64,000 bases of DNA from Prevotella sp. khp7 (GTDB lineage: Bacteria; Bacteroidota; Bacteroidia; Bacteroidales; Bacteroidaceae), in assembly GCF_900109055.1 (NCBI RefSeq), contig NZ_FOIV01000004.1:434001-498000 (forward strand), in the 5' to 3' direction. Positions 17,046 through 24,959 of this stretch are shown here, in pieces (the stretch's first letter is position 1; each line of letters opens with the position of its first letter). The notes under the pieces were generated by a model, which worked only from the letters and a program-made list of their open reading frames with translations, was not told the DNA's origin and made no database searches. The position numbers and the translations under genes are program-made.

Positions 17046-19253
17046 ATGAAACTTAAAAAGATTGTTTTCCTCTCGCTGCTAATGGCAGCGAGAGCAGGGA
17101 TAGCCATGGACCTGACCCAAGCAGATTCAACTAGTATAAGCAACGACTCCATCACATGGAGCAAAGAACTGGATGGTGTTATCATCAAAGCACAGAAGCA
17201 ACTCATCAAGCAGGAGATAGACCGCATAGCCTACAACGTGCAGAGCGATGAGGAATCGAAGACGCTGACTGTGATGGATATGCTTCGCAAGGTTCCAATG
17301 GTGACTGTGGACGGTCAGGATAACATCCGTGTGAAGAGCAACAGCAACTTTAAGATTTACAAAAACGGGCACTATGATCCCAGACTGACGAAAAACGCCA
17401 AGGAGGTGCTGAAATCGATGCCCGCTTCAATGGTTAAGCGTATCGAAGTGATTACCGACCCAGGTGCCCGTGAAGATGCTGAAGGCGTCGATGCCGTTCT
17501 GAACATCGTGATGGCTGGCGGCTCCAATATGGAGGGCATAACGGGTGTCGTGTCTGCGAGCTATAGGTCGGACAACCACTTCAATTATTATAACTCCCTG
17601 ACTGGACAGATGGGAAGACTCATGCTCTCTGGCGATTACGCTTATGGCAGAACGTCGAGGCGCGAATCCAGATATATGTCTGACAATGAGCGGACCTATC
17701 TCGAAACGGGCAACATGCTGCAGACACATAACGACCAGAGCAACCCTGGCCACTATCATGTTGCCAACGTGGATGCCAGCTACGACATCGACTCACTCAA
17801 TCTGCTCTCAGCCTCGTTTGGCGGATTCTTCTATAACGTGAATGTACAGGGCGACAGCCGGGCATCTCTGATTGCCCCCTCAGGACAGCTCGTCTACCGT
17901 TTCGACAACCACTACTGGATGCCAGGCTACCAACACCATTCATGGAACGGGCGATTTGACTATGAACACAAGACGCGTCGCAAGGGCGAGCGATTCACTC
18001 TCTCTTATATGCTCGCCCTGACACGTCAACATACCAATCAGGAGAATACCTATACTGGCATCGTGAATGCGCCATTCTCTTACTCTGGCATCATGATGAC
18101 GGAACGTGAAAGGTTCACGGAGCACACGTTTCAGGCAGACTGGCTACGACCTTTAGGAAAAGGCCATCAACTGGAGATTGGTACCAAATACATCGATCGT
18201 CATAACGGCAGCAATAGCCATCAGGAATTCTACGGCTCCGACATGCAGACCCACGACGAGTTCCGCCACATTACCCGCGTACTGGCTGGCTATGCAGACT
18301 ACATCTATAACTGGGAGAAATGGTCGGCTCGCGCAGGTCTGCGCTATGAGTACAGTTTCATGAAAGGCAGTTTTCCTGACGGGAGTGTAGAATCCTTTGA
18401 CAAGCATCTGAGCGACTGGGTGCCCCAGGCCACTCTGAGGTATCAGATAACAGACGCCCAGTCGCTAAAGGTGAACTACACCACGAGCATCAACCGTCCT
18501 GGCATCTCATATCTGAATCCTGCTGCGGGTATATCGCCAACTGCCGTGTCGCATGGCAATCCAGAGCTATCAAGCTCGCACATCCAGCGTCTCAATATCA
18601 TCTACTCGTATATCCAGCCCAGACTGACCTTCCAACTGGCTCCAGGCTATACCTTCTACTCTGGCGGTATCAGCTCTGTTCAGACTGCCAGGAACGATGT
18701 ACGCTATACCACCTACGACAATATTCTGCGCTATCGTCGTTTCTCCATCGAGCAGTATGTACAATGGAAGCTTTTCGAGAGAACGACACTTGTCATCAAC
18801 AACAACCTGCGCTACGAGCACAACGAGAATCCGAACCTTGGCTATCGCAACTCCGGATGGTCTGACAACTACTACGCCAACCTCTCACAGATACTTCCCT
18901 GGAAACTGCGTCTCAATCTGAGCGCTTGGGGGTTGATTGGCTATCAGCCATCAGACATATATAGCATACAACACTCTTCTGACGGATGCAGCGTCTCATT
19001 GCAACGTTCGTTCCTCAAGGGCAATCGTCTGACGGTACGCCTCGGAGCCGACACACCTTTCAGCAAATACACCACATCAACATCGAAGACAGTGAATGGC
19101 GACTATCGCGGCTATAATAAGGCCTGGCTCTCTGGCCGTACGTTCAGCATCAATGTCAACTGGCGTTTCGGATCGCTTAAAGCCAATGTCAAGAAGACGG
19201 AACACAGCATTGACAACGACGATGTTGTAGGCGGAATCAAGAAAGGAAAGTAG
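17046..19253 (+). CDS. TonB-receptor-like outer-membrane beta-barrel protein (operon 1)
   Basis: This 735-residue outer-membrane protein has a signal peptide (IVFLSLLMAARAGIAM), a plug-like domain at about 45-155 (TVMDMLRKVPMVTVDGQDNIRVK, then MVKRIEVITDPGA) and a long beta-barrel rich in aromatic alternation to the end. It belongs with the outer-membrane beta-barrel family related to TonB receptors. It lacks both the STN domain and the carboxypeptidase-like N-terminal domain found in operon 2. No SusD partner is present. It is the last gene of the operon and starts 8 bp after the preceding gene. Substrate or signal unknown. Confidence 0.87.
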   Translation: MKLKKIVFLSLLMAARAGIAMDLTQADSTSISNDSITWSKELDGVIIKAQKQLIKQEIDRIAYNVQSDEESKTLTVMDMLRKVPMVTVDGQDNIRVKSNSNFKIYKNGHYDPRLTKNAKEVLKSMPASMVKRIEVITDPGAREDAEGVDAVLNIVMAGGSNMEGITGVVSASYRSDNHFNYYNSLTGQMGRLMLSGDYAYGRTSRRESRYMSDNERTYLETGNMLQTHNDQSNPGHYHVANVDASYDIDSLNLLSASFGGFFYNVNVQGDSRASLIAPSGQLVYRFDNHYWMPGYQHHSWNGRFDYEHKTRRKGERFTLSYMLALTRQHTNQENTYTGIVNAPFSYSGIMMTERERFTEHTFQADWLRPLGKGHQLEIGTKYIDRHNGSNSHQEFYGSDMQTHDEFRHITRVLAGYADYIYNWEKWSARAGLRYEYSFMKGSFPDGSVESFDKHLSDWVPQATLRYQITDAQSLKVNYTTSINRPGISYLNPAAGISPTAVSHGNPELSSSHIQRLNIIYSYIQPRLTFQLAPGYTFYSGGISSVQTARNDVRYTTYDNILRYRRFSIEQYVQWKLFERTTLVINNNLRYEHNENPNLGYRNSGWSDNYYANLSQILPWKLRLNLSAWGLIGYQPSDIYSIQHSSDGCSVSLQRSFLKGNRLTVRLGADTPFSKYTTSTSKTVNGDYRGYNKAWLSGRTFSINVNWRFGSLKANVKKTEHSIDNDDVVGGIKKGK

Positions 19254-19265
19254 TTTTCAAGGAGT

Positions 19266-19368
19266 TTCTTAATGAGAATACATTTGTTTCCCTAGGCGAA
19301 AACGATGGTTTCCTACGGAGAAAACTGTGTTTTCCCCTGGGGAAAACAATAGTTTCCCTAGGGGAAAC
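19266..19368. repeat. Tandem palindrome array 1, 22-bp period
   Basis: Five short palindromes have centres at 19272, 19294, 19316, 19338 and 19360, each 22 bp apart. The clearest are GTTTTCCCCTGGGGAAAAC (19329-19347, perfect 9-bp arms) and GTTTCCCTAGGGGAAAC (19352-19368, 7-bp arms). The others keep TTTC...GAAA or TTCTTA...TGAGAA with mismatches. The array fills the gap between the ends of two convergent genes. There is no T-run, so it is not a simple terminator. Confidence 0.85.
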
Positions 19369-19384
19369 TTCTTGAGGAGAGAAA

Positions 19385-19945
19385 CTACTTTGACGGCTTT
19401 TCCAGTTCTTCCCAGCGTTTCTGATACATGGTCTCCTGTCTGCGGACTTCCTTGAGTGCTTTCTTCCTACGGGCGCGTTCTTCTACGGATTTGCGGAAAG
19501 CCACATCATAAACCCAAAGAGCAAAACCTAAAGGGCTGAAGCCCGAGGGTATGCTGATCCTGGCCAGTTGGTCATTCTGTTTCTGCTCTGGCGTAGTTCT
19601 CAGCATCGAGTTCATTCGCTTATCAAAGCGTCGTTCGCCCAGAATCACCACCTCGCGCAAGGCATGAATATTGGGAATCAGGAAGATGGTGTCGCCCTGT
19701 ATCTCGGGCCTCAACACATAGCGGCGCTCAAAGTCGGGATGCCGGAAGTCAAGACGCCGTACACTATCGGGCCATTCGAACACACCATTCCAAGGGGTGC
19801 GAATCTCACGCCCATCACTGGTGCTCACTATGACATCGCGGATGGGTACCTTCGACTCAGCGTTGACCACTATCAGCTGTCGCTGGGCCATCATCCCGAG
19901 AGACGGAAGCAGGAGACTTATCAGATATAAGGTACGCGTAGACAT
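19385..19945 (-). CDS. Exported carboxypeptidase-regulatory-like domain protein
   Basis: This 186-residue protein has a signal peptide (LYLISLLLPSLGMMA, cut before QRQ) and one small beta-sandwich of the carboxypeptidase-regulatory-like type (QLIVVNAESKVPIRDVIVST to REVVILGE, about 22-105). A basic helical tail follows (RARRKKALKEVRRQE). The domain is otherwise found at the N-terminus of TonB-receptor-like proteins. It follows the 20777 gene by 16 bp on the same strand, and both are probably envelope proteins. Function unknown. Confidence 0.75.
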   Translation of the reverse strand: MSTRTLYLISLLLPSLGMMAQRQLIVVNAESKVPIRDVIVSTSDGREIRTPWNGVFEWPDSVRRLDFRHPDFERRYVLRPEIQGDTIFLIPNIHALREVVILGERRFDKRMNSMLRTTPEQKQNDQLARISIPSGFSPLGFALWVYDVAFRKSVEERARRKKALKEVRRQETMYQKRWEELEKPSK

Positions 19946-19961
19946 CGAATCATCAGAACAG

Positions 19962-20777
19962 TTATTCCACTTCGTAACCCTTTACTTGTATGGCTGGACA
20001 GACGGGGAGTTTCTTGGTCTTTCCTTTCACGGCGTTACGATAAAGACCGTTCTTCATATAGGCCTTCATATTCAGGAAGCCTTTCTCGCCATAGCCGTCA
20101 ACCACATTAATGCTGACGTAGTACTCCTTCTTAGGCTTCAGCACGATGTCTTCTTCAGGGCGGACATCGAGGGTGTACTTGTTCTTACTCTTGGTGAGCG
20201 TCTCGTAAATGGGCTTCTGGTGGATGTTCACGAATCGTTTTCCTTGTTTCTCGTAGACATTGATGCTCACCTTGCATTGCTCAAAGGTGATGCCTGCGAT
20301 ATTTATCAGTATGTCGCTGATGACGTAAGACTTGCTGCATGAGAAGAGTACGCCGCCTTCAGGACCTAGATCAGAGCCATGACCAGATGTACCGACGAGA
20401 CCTGGAGCAGGTATGCCCTTGCCTACGATAGTCTTGGGCTTGTTCTTCTTGCCAATCACCACCTCTGCCAGTTCTACGACACGGTCTTTCAACACGACGG
20501 TGAGTTCACTTCCCTTGGCATATTCCTGATAGGGGATCTCTGTCGTGAGATAGGACACATGACTGAACGAGAGTTCCTTCTTTCGCCCAGCGGGAATCCT
20601 GATGGTAAAATGACCTTTGGCATCGGAGATGACACCAACGCTGTCATCCTCGAAACCAATACTGACATACTCGACGGCCTCGCCACGTTCGTTTACAACG
20701 TTACCCTTAACTGTTATTTGGCCAAAACACACCGTCTGCATCATAACAGACAGCAAAAGTAATGAAAATTTTCTCAT
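19962..20777 (-). CDS. Exported carboxypeptidase-regulatory-like domain protein
   Basis: This 271-residue protein starts at the ATG of MRKFSLLLLSVMMQTVCFG, a clear signal peptide. Longer in-frame extensions run through the promoter and are rejected. Residues 20-105 form a carboxypeptidase-regulatory-like domain (ITVKGNVVNERGEAVEYVSIGFEDD is its start). A Gly-rich linker (GTSGHGSDLGPEGG) leads to a second beta-rich domain at about 145-270. It probably lies in the periplasm or on the cell surface. Its role is unknown. It sits between two ECF sigma operons and is transcribed away from operon 2. Confidence 0.8.
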   Translation of the reverse strand: MRKFSLLLLSVMMQTVCFGQITVKGNVVNERGEAVEYVSIGFEDDSVGVISDAKGHFTIRIPAGRKKELSFSHVSYLTTEIPYQEYAKGSELTVVLKDRVVELAEVVIGKKNKPKTIVGKGIPAPGLVGTSGHGSDLGPEGGVLFSCSKSYVISDILINIAGITFEQCKVSINVYEKQGKRFVNIHQKPIYETLTKSKNKYTLDVRPEEDIVLKPKKEYYVSINVVDGYGEKGFLNMKAYMKNGLYRNAVKGKTKKLPVCPAIQVKGYEVE

Positions 20778-20808
20778 ACAAAAGCTATTTATGGCTGAAT
20801 TCGTGGTG

Positions 20809-20816
20809 CAAAGGTA
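20809..20816 (-). promoter_or_regulatory. Promoter -7 element of the 20777 gene
   Basis: TACCTTTG on the minus strand, 31 bp before the ATG, is a full match to the Bacteroidota -7 box. No good TTTG is found at the -33 spacing. Confidence 0.5.
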
Positions 20817-20959
20817 ACGTAAAGAGTTGAATTGGAAGTTATCTTTTAACAAACCAAGGGTGAATTCTAACATTATTAACCTTCGGGAACGTAATGAAAA
20901 TTTATCAAACAATTAAGAATTTTATCAAATAGAAGGGTCGTTAGTTCAGATATTATTCG

Positions 20960-20967
20960 TATCTTTG
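20960..20967 (+). promoter_or_regulatory. Promoter -7 element of sigma operon 2
   Basis: TATCTTTG matches TAnnTTTG and lies about 73 bp before the sigma gene start. The -33 region is poor (no TTTG), so activity may be low or need another factor. In the leader, ATCGCT (about 20986) can pair with AGCGAC just before the start. Confidence 0.5.
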
Positions 20968-21039
20968 TGCACAAAATCGCTCTATAGGGGTAATGACATT
21001 CCATACTCATCTGTATTATAGATAAAAGCGACTAAAAAG

Positions 21040-21531
21040 ATGCAAGACAGAGCACAACAGTTCAAGGAACTCTTCCTATCGGAGTACAGCAGGATGTACA
21101 AGGCAGCCTACATTCTACTGGGCAACGAAGACGAGGCGAAAGACACCGTACAGGATGTCTTTGCCAGACTATGGGCAGGTACCACCCCACTGAAGGAAGA
21201 GTCGCAACGAGCTTTTCTGCTGACCTGCGTCCGTAATCGCTGCCTCAACATCATTGCACACCGCAAGACTCAGCAAGAGGCCATGCAACTGTTGACACCC
21301 AATGCTATCGACAGCGGAGAGTACGACGATGATATCATCGAGACCGTGAAACGCTGCATTGATGAGCAACTGACTCCTCAGACCAGTCGCATCATCCGGA
21401 TGCACTACGACGAGGACCAGTCGTACAAAGACATCTCGAGTCAGCTGGGCATCAGTCTCTCAGCCGTAAACAAGCACATTGTGCAGGGATTGAGGAAACT
21501 ACGTACAACATTAAAAAGACAAGAAGTATGA
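21040..21531 (+). CDS. ECF-type sigma factor (operon 2)
   Basis: This 163-residue sigma-70 family factor has region 2 at about 8-75 (YILLGNEDEAKDTVQDVFARLWAG) and region 4 at about 105-160 (QTSRIIRMHYDEDQSYKDISSQLGI, SLSAVNKHIVQGLRKLR). It belongs to the large Bacteroidota ECF group paired with FecR-like anti-sigma factors. Its stop overlaps the anti-sigma start by 4 bp (ATGA). It controls an operon ending in an STN-bearing outer-membrane protein and probably its own operon; that is inference. Confidence 0.92.
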   Translation: MQDRAQQFKELFLSEYSRMYKAAYILLGNEDEAKDTVQDVFARLWAGTTPLKEESQRAFLLTCVRNRCLNIIAHRKTQQEAMQLLTPNAIDSGEYDDDIIETVKRCIDEQLTPQTSRIIRMHYDEDQSYKDISSQLGISLSAVNKHIVQGLRKLRTTLKRQEV

Positions 21532-22085
21532 AAAGAGATGAGGAAATCAGGATGCTTCTGCACCCTGAGGAATACACAGACGAGCAGCTGGACAAGATGC
21601 TGGACGAGACAAACGCCACCATTCCCGATGTTAATGAGGAATGGAACCGTTTCCAAACACAGCACATCACTCCTAAGCATTCACGCAGTTGGATGCAAGC
21701 AGCAGCCATATTCGCAGGTGTGCTGATGCTCTCAGGCATCGCATACGCCACGATACAAATGGCTGGAAGCAGTAACAACAAACAGGAAACCGTAAAACAG
21801 GAGGCAAACGCGGTTATGGTCAGCCAGCAGACAATTACTGAGGCGACTAACGACAGCACCACACTGAAGCCCGTGGTGTTTGAAGACGCAGAGTTGGGTA
21901 CCATCTTGAATGAGATTGCTACTTTCAACCAGTTAGAAACCGTCTATAAAAAAGAGGCCAGCAAGCATATCCGCCTCTACTTTACATGGGACAAGACATC
22001 GTCTATAGACGATATCATCGACACGTTCAACAAGTTCGAACGTATCCACATGACTCGAGAGGACAAAAAACTAATTGTAGAATAA
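21528..22085 (+). CDS. Short FecR-like anti-sigma factor (operon 2)
   Basis: This 185-residue protein has an N-terminal cytoplasmic anti-sigma segment, one membrane helix at about 55-76 (WMQAAAIFAGVLMLSGIAYA), a linker, and a C-terminal domain at about 118-185 of the DUF4974/STN-like kind (FEDAELGTILNEIATFN to EDKKLIVE). Typical FecR anti-sigma factors of the phylum are some 300 or more residues, with a FecR domain between the helix and DUF4974. That middle domain is missing here. The remaining domain should face the STN domain of the next gene product in the periplasm. Confidence 0.82.
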   Translation: MKRDEEIRMLLHPEEYTDEQLDKMLDETNATIPDVNEEWNRFQTQHITPKHSRSWMQAAAIFAGVLMLSGIAYATIQMAGSSNNKQETVKQEANAVMVSQQTITEATNDSTTLKPVVFEDAELGTILNEIATFNQLETVYKKEASKHIRLYFTWDKTSSIDDIIDTFNKFERIHMTREDKKLIVE

Positions 22086-22101
22086 TCATTGCCAACACAT
22101 T

Positions 22102-24672
22102 ATGAAAAAATATATATTCACAGCATTACTCTGTGTTCTGACGCTGTACACCCAGGCACAAAGGGTTAGCCGCAGCTATCTGAACGAGCCGCTTTCGAAG
22201 GTTCTCGAAGACTTGAACGCCACGACCAGCGAGAAAACGATTTACTTCATCTACGACGAACTGGAAGACTTCACTGTAACCAGCCACTTCACCAACCTGC
22301 CCATCAAGGAGGCCATCCGTGAGGTGATAGGATTCTATCCGATGAAGGTAACCTACGAAGATGACCGCATCTTCATTGAATGTACCCAGAAAGAGGATAC
22401 AAAAGTCATCGGACGTGTAATCGACGAGAGCGGCAAACCTATCGAATTCGCCAATATCTCATTGCACAGCGCTTCTAAAACACATACGAACAACAAAAAT
22501 TCCACATACATAAATGGCGGTGTGAGCAATGAGAATGGCGATTTCGTAATCCCCTGCAAGGCCCAGAAGATAACCCTGAAGGTATCGTACATAGGCTATA
22601 AGACGGTAATACGAAACGTTGGTGTGGGTAACATCGGCAGTATTACCCTCCAGCCAGAGACCTATATGGTGAAAGGCGTAGAGGTGAAAGGTGAGATACC
22701 TCAGTACAAGTTGGCTCAGGGAGGTATGACGGTAGATGTGCAGCACTCTATCCTCCATGATATAGGCACAGCCGACGACCTGCTCTCGATGATACCGATG
22801 GTGCAAGGCAAAGACGGGAAGTTCGAGGTATTGGCGAAGGGCGAGCCTGAGATATACATCAATAACAAAAAGGTGCGCGACCCCAGCGAACTGAAACAAC
22901 TGAAGTCTGTCGAAATTAAGAGCGTAGATGTGATTACGGCCCCTGGTGCCAGATATAACGCCGAGGTGAATGCAGTGATCCGCATCAAGACGCTGAAGTC
23001 CCAAGGCGACGGATTCAGTCTGATGGCGACCACTCAGACGTGGAAGAACAACAAGTGGAACAATTACGATGACCTGAACTTGAAATACCGTACTGGCGGA
23101 CTGGAGACTTTTGCTACCGTAGCACTCGAAAACGGGCACTACAGCAACGACCAGGATGACGATCAGGAATTGCATATTACTAATGACCTGTTTAATGCCC
23201 ATGCAGATTTGCCAGTAAGGAGCTCCTGGACTGAACTTCAGTACAAGGGTGGCCTGAGCTACGATTTCAACGCAGACCATTCCATCGGACTGAGTTTCTC
23301 GTCGCAAAAGCTCTTTTATGGAGCCTTCAAGTCTGATATGAAGCAGCACTATCTGAAGAACGGAGCCTTTGATGGCGACGTACGTCTGACAACGGATATC
23401 CGCGAAAAGAACCGACCCGTATGGGAACTGAACAGCTACTATATAGGTAAGGCCGGCAAACTTGGCATTGACCTGAACGCCACCGTGTTGCGACAAGAAT
23501 CGGAGAATAATAACAACCAACTGGAGACGAGCGAACAATACGGCAACCGCACCATCACCACTCTGACCAATGAGGACCGTCGGATGGCGGCAGGTAAACT
23601 GGTGCTGACCTATCCAGTCTGGAAAGGTGAACTGAGTGGCGGTTCGGAGGCAACAAGTACAAAAAGTCAGGGGCATAACTACAATCAGGAGAATATCATA
23701 CCAGAGTCGGACACAGAGATGAAGGAAAATAATATTGCCGGATTTGCAGAATACGATTTGCAGCTGGGCCATTGGCATCTGAATGCCGGCCTGAGATATG
23801 AGCATGTATCAGCAGAATACACCTCATTCGGAATCAGGCAGGAAGAGCCCAGTCGCACTTACAACGACTGGTTCCCTAACCTTTCTGCTGCGTGGCAGAA
23901 GGACAAGTGGGGTGCACAACTGAGTTACAGTAAGCGCATCACCCGTCCACCATACAACATGTTGACTTCTATGGTCATATACGACAGTCGTATGTTCTAC
24001 GAAGGCGGTAACCCGCTATTACGTCCTTCTGTTCGCCAAAGCATCGACTTCAGTCTCACCTATTCGTGGCTGAACTTCACAACGGGCTTTACCCGTGAGA
24101 AAGACTTCTTTACTCACGTTGGCAATATCTATGACGAGGAGAACGAGATCGCCATCTTTATGCCAGACAACTTCGACCACCAGGATCGTGTCTATGCCAC
24201 GCTCGTCGCTTCGCCCAAATTCGGCTTCTGGCAGCCACAGGCCACACTACACTACTATCAGCAGATGTTCGACGCCGAGAAGTACGGCGCACCCAAGAAA
24301 CTGAACAAGCCGGAATTCAGTTTCAACCTGAGCAACTGGTTCGAGATCAATCCAACGGCGAAGGCTCTGGTACAGGCGAGCTATTCAGGCAGTAACCACT
24401 GGGGATTCATGTATCGCGGCAGTAACTTCATAGTGAATGCCCGACTGCAAAAGACCTTCTTGAAGGGACAGCTGTCGACCACGCTTTATGCCAACGACAT
24501 CTTCCGCACGGCCAAGCACAAGACAATAACCTACTATGCCATCGGCCAGACGGCTCAGGACGTCTATACCTATACACAGAGCGTAGGCCTGACCCTTAGC
24601 TATAACTTCAATGTCAGCAACTCGAAGTACAAAGGAACAGGTGCTGGTAACGACGAGAGAAACAGACTTTAA
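22102..24672 (+). CDS. STN-domain outer-membrane beta-barrel receptor (operon 2)
   Basis: This 856-residue protein has a signal peptide (IFTALLCVLTLYTQA), then a signalling STN domain at about 22-90 (LNEPLSKVLEDLNATTSEKT to DDRIFIE), a carboxypeptidase-regulatory-like domain at about 97-180 (VIGRVIDESGKPIEFANI), a plug at about 195-300 and an outer-membrane barrel to the end. In the phylum the STN domain passes a ligand signal to the FecR-like anti-sigma factor; both are encoded here in the order sigma, anti-sigma, receptor. No SusD follows. Ligand unknown. Confidence 0.9.
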   Translation: MKKYIFTALLCVLTLYTQAQRVSRSYLNEPLSKVLEDLNATTSEKTIYFIYDELEDFTVTSHFTNLPIKEAIREVIGFYPMKVTYEDDRIFIECTQKEDTKVIGRVIDESGKPIEFANISLHSASKTHTNNKNSTYINGGVSNENGDFVIPCKAQKITLKVSYIGYKTVIRNVGVGNIGSITLQPETYMVKGVEVKGEIPQYKLAQGGMTVDVQHSILHDIGTADDLLSMIPMVQGKDGKFEVLAKGEPEIYINNKKVRDPSELKQLKSVEIKSVDVITAPGARYNAEVNAVIRIKTLKSQGDGFSLMATTQTWKNNKWNNYDDLNLKYRTGGLETFATVALENGHYSNDQDDDQELHITNDLFNAHADLPVRSSWTELQYKGGLSYDFNADHSIGLSFSSQKLFYGAFKSDMKQHYLKNGAFDGDVRLTTDIREKNRPVWELNSYYIGKAGKLGIDLNATVLRQESENNNNQLETSEQYGNRTITTLTNEDRRMAAGKLVLTYPVWKGELSGGSEATSTKSQGHNYNQENIIPESDTEMKENNIAGFAEYDLQLGHWHLNAGLRYEHVSAEYTSFGIRQEEPSRTYNDWFPNLSAAWQKDKWGAQLSYSKRITRPPYNMLTSMVIYDSRMFYEGGNPLLRPSVRQSIDFSLTYSWLNFTTGFTREKDFFTHVGNIYDEENEIAIFMPDNFDHQDRVYATLVASPKFGFWQPQATLHYYQQMFDAEKYGAPKKLNKPEFSFNLSNWFEINPTAKALVQASYSGSNHWGFMYRGSNFIVNARLQKTFLKGQLSTTLYANDIFRTAKHKTITYYAIGQTAQDVYTYTQSVGLTLSYNFNVSNSKYKGTGAGNDERNRL

Positions 24673-24675
24673 ACT

Positions 24676-24782
24676 ACAAAACAACTTGTTTTGTTCCGTA
24701 AGAGATAGTCTCCATGAGTGTAAAAGACCATCTTAACGAGTACAAAACAAGTTGTTTTGTACTTAAGGAGATTATCTCCTTA
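24676..24782. repeat. Tandem palindrome array 2, 22-bp period
   Basis: Five palindromes have centres at 24685, 24707, 24729, 24751 and 24773, exactly 22 bp apart. Unit 1 is ACAAAACAACTTGTTTTGT. Unit 4 (24740-24762) has perfect 11-bp arms GTACAAAACAA/TTGTTTTGTAC. Unit 5 is TAAGGAGATTATCTCCTTA with 9-bp arms. Units 2 and 3 are weaker (GAGA/TCTC and AAGA/TCTT). It starts 3 bp after the outer-membrane receptor stop. The remainder of the 287-bp gap holds only the metY promoter. Confidence 0.88.
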
Positions 24783-24924
24783 CACACAAAGGACATGTTG
24801 CCGCCAATGCTCAGATTATGAATAAATGCTGCATACTTTATTACTTCTTTTGCTTATGGGATGAATTATCGGGACAAAAACACAAAATAATCCTATTAAT
24901 TGATGCTTTCTGCCAGTTTTTTCG

Positions 24925-24932
24925 TACTTTTG
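24925..24932 (+). promoter_or_regulatory. Promoter -7 element of metY
   Basis: TACTTTTG matches TAnnTTTG and lies 27 bp before the metY ATG. No exact TTTG is found 19-20 bp upstream. Confidence 0.5.
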
Positions 24933-24959
24933 CCGGCAAAATGTAAATCAAACATCAAC

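Noticed and set aside
22459-23805. Long open frame (448 codons) on the strand opposite the operon 2 receptor
   Set aside because: It lies fully inside a clear receptor gene, has no start context or family signature, and its composition is that expected of an antisense shadow.
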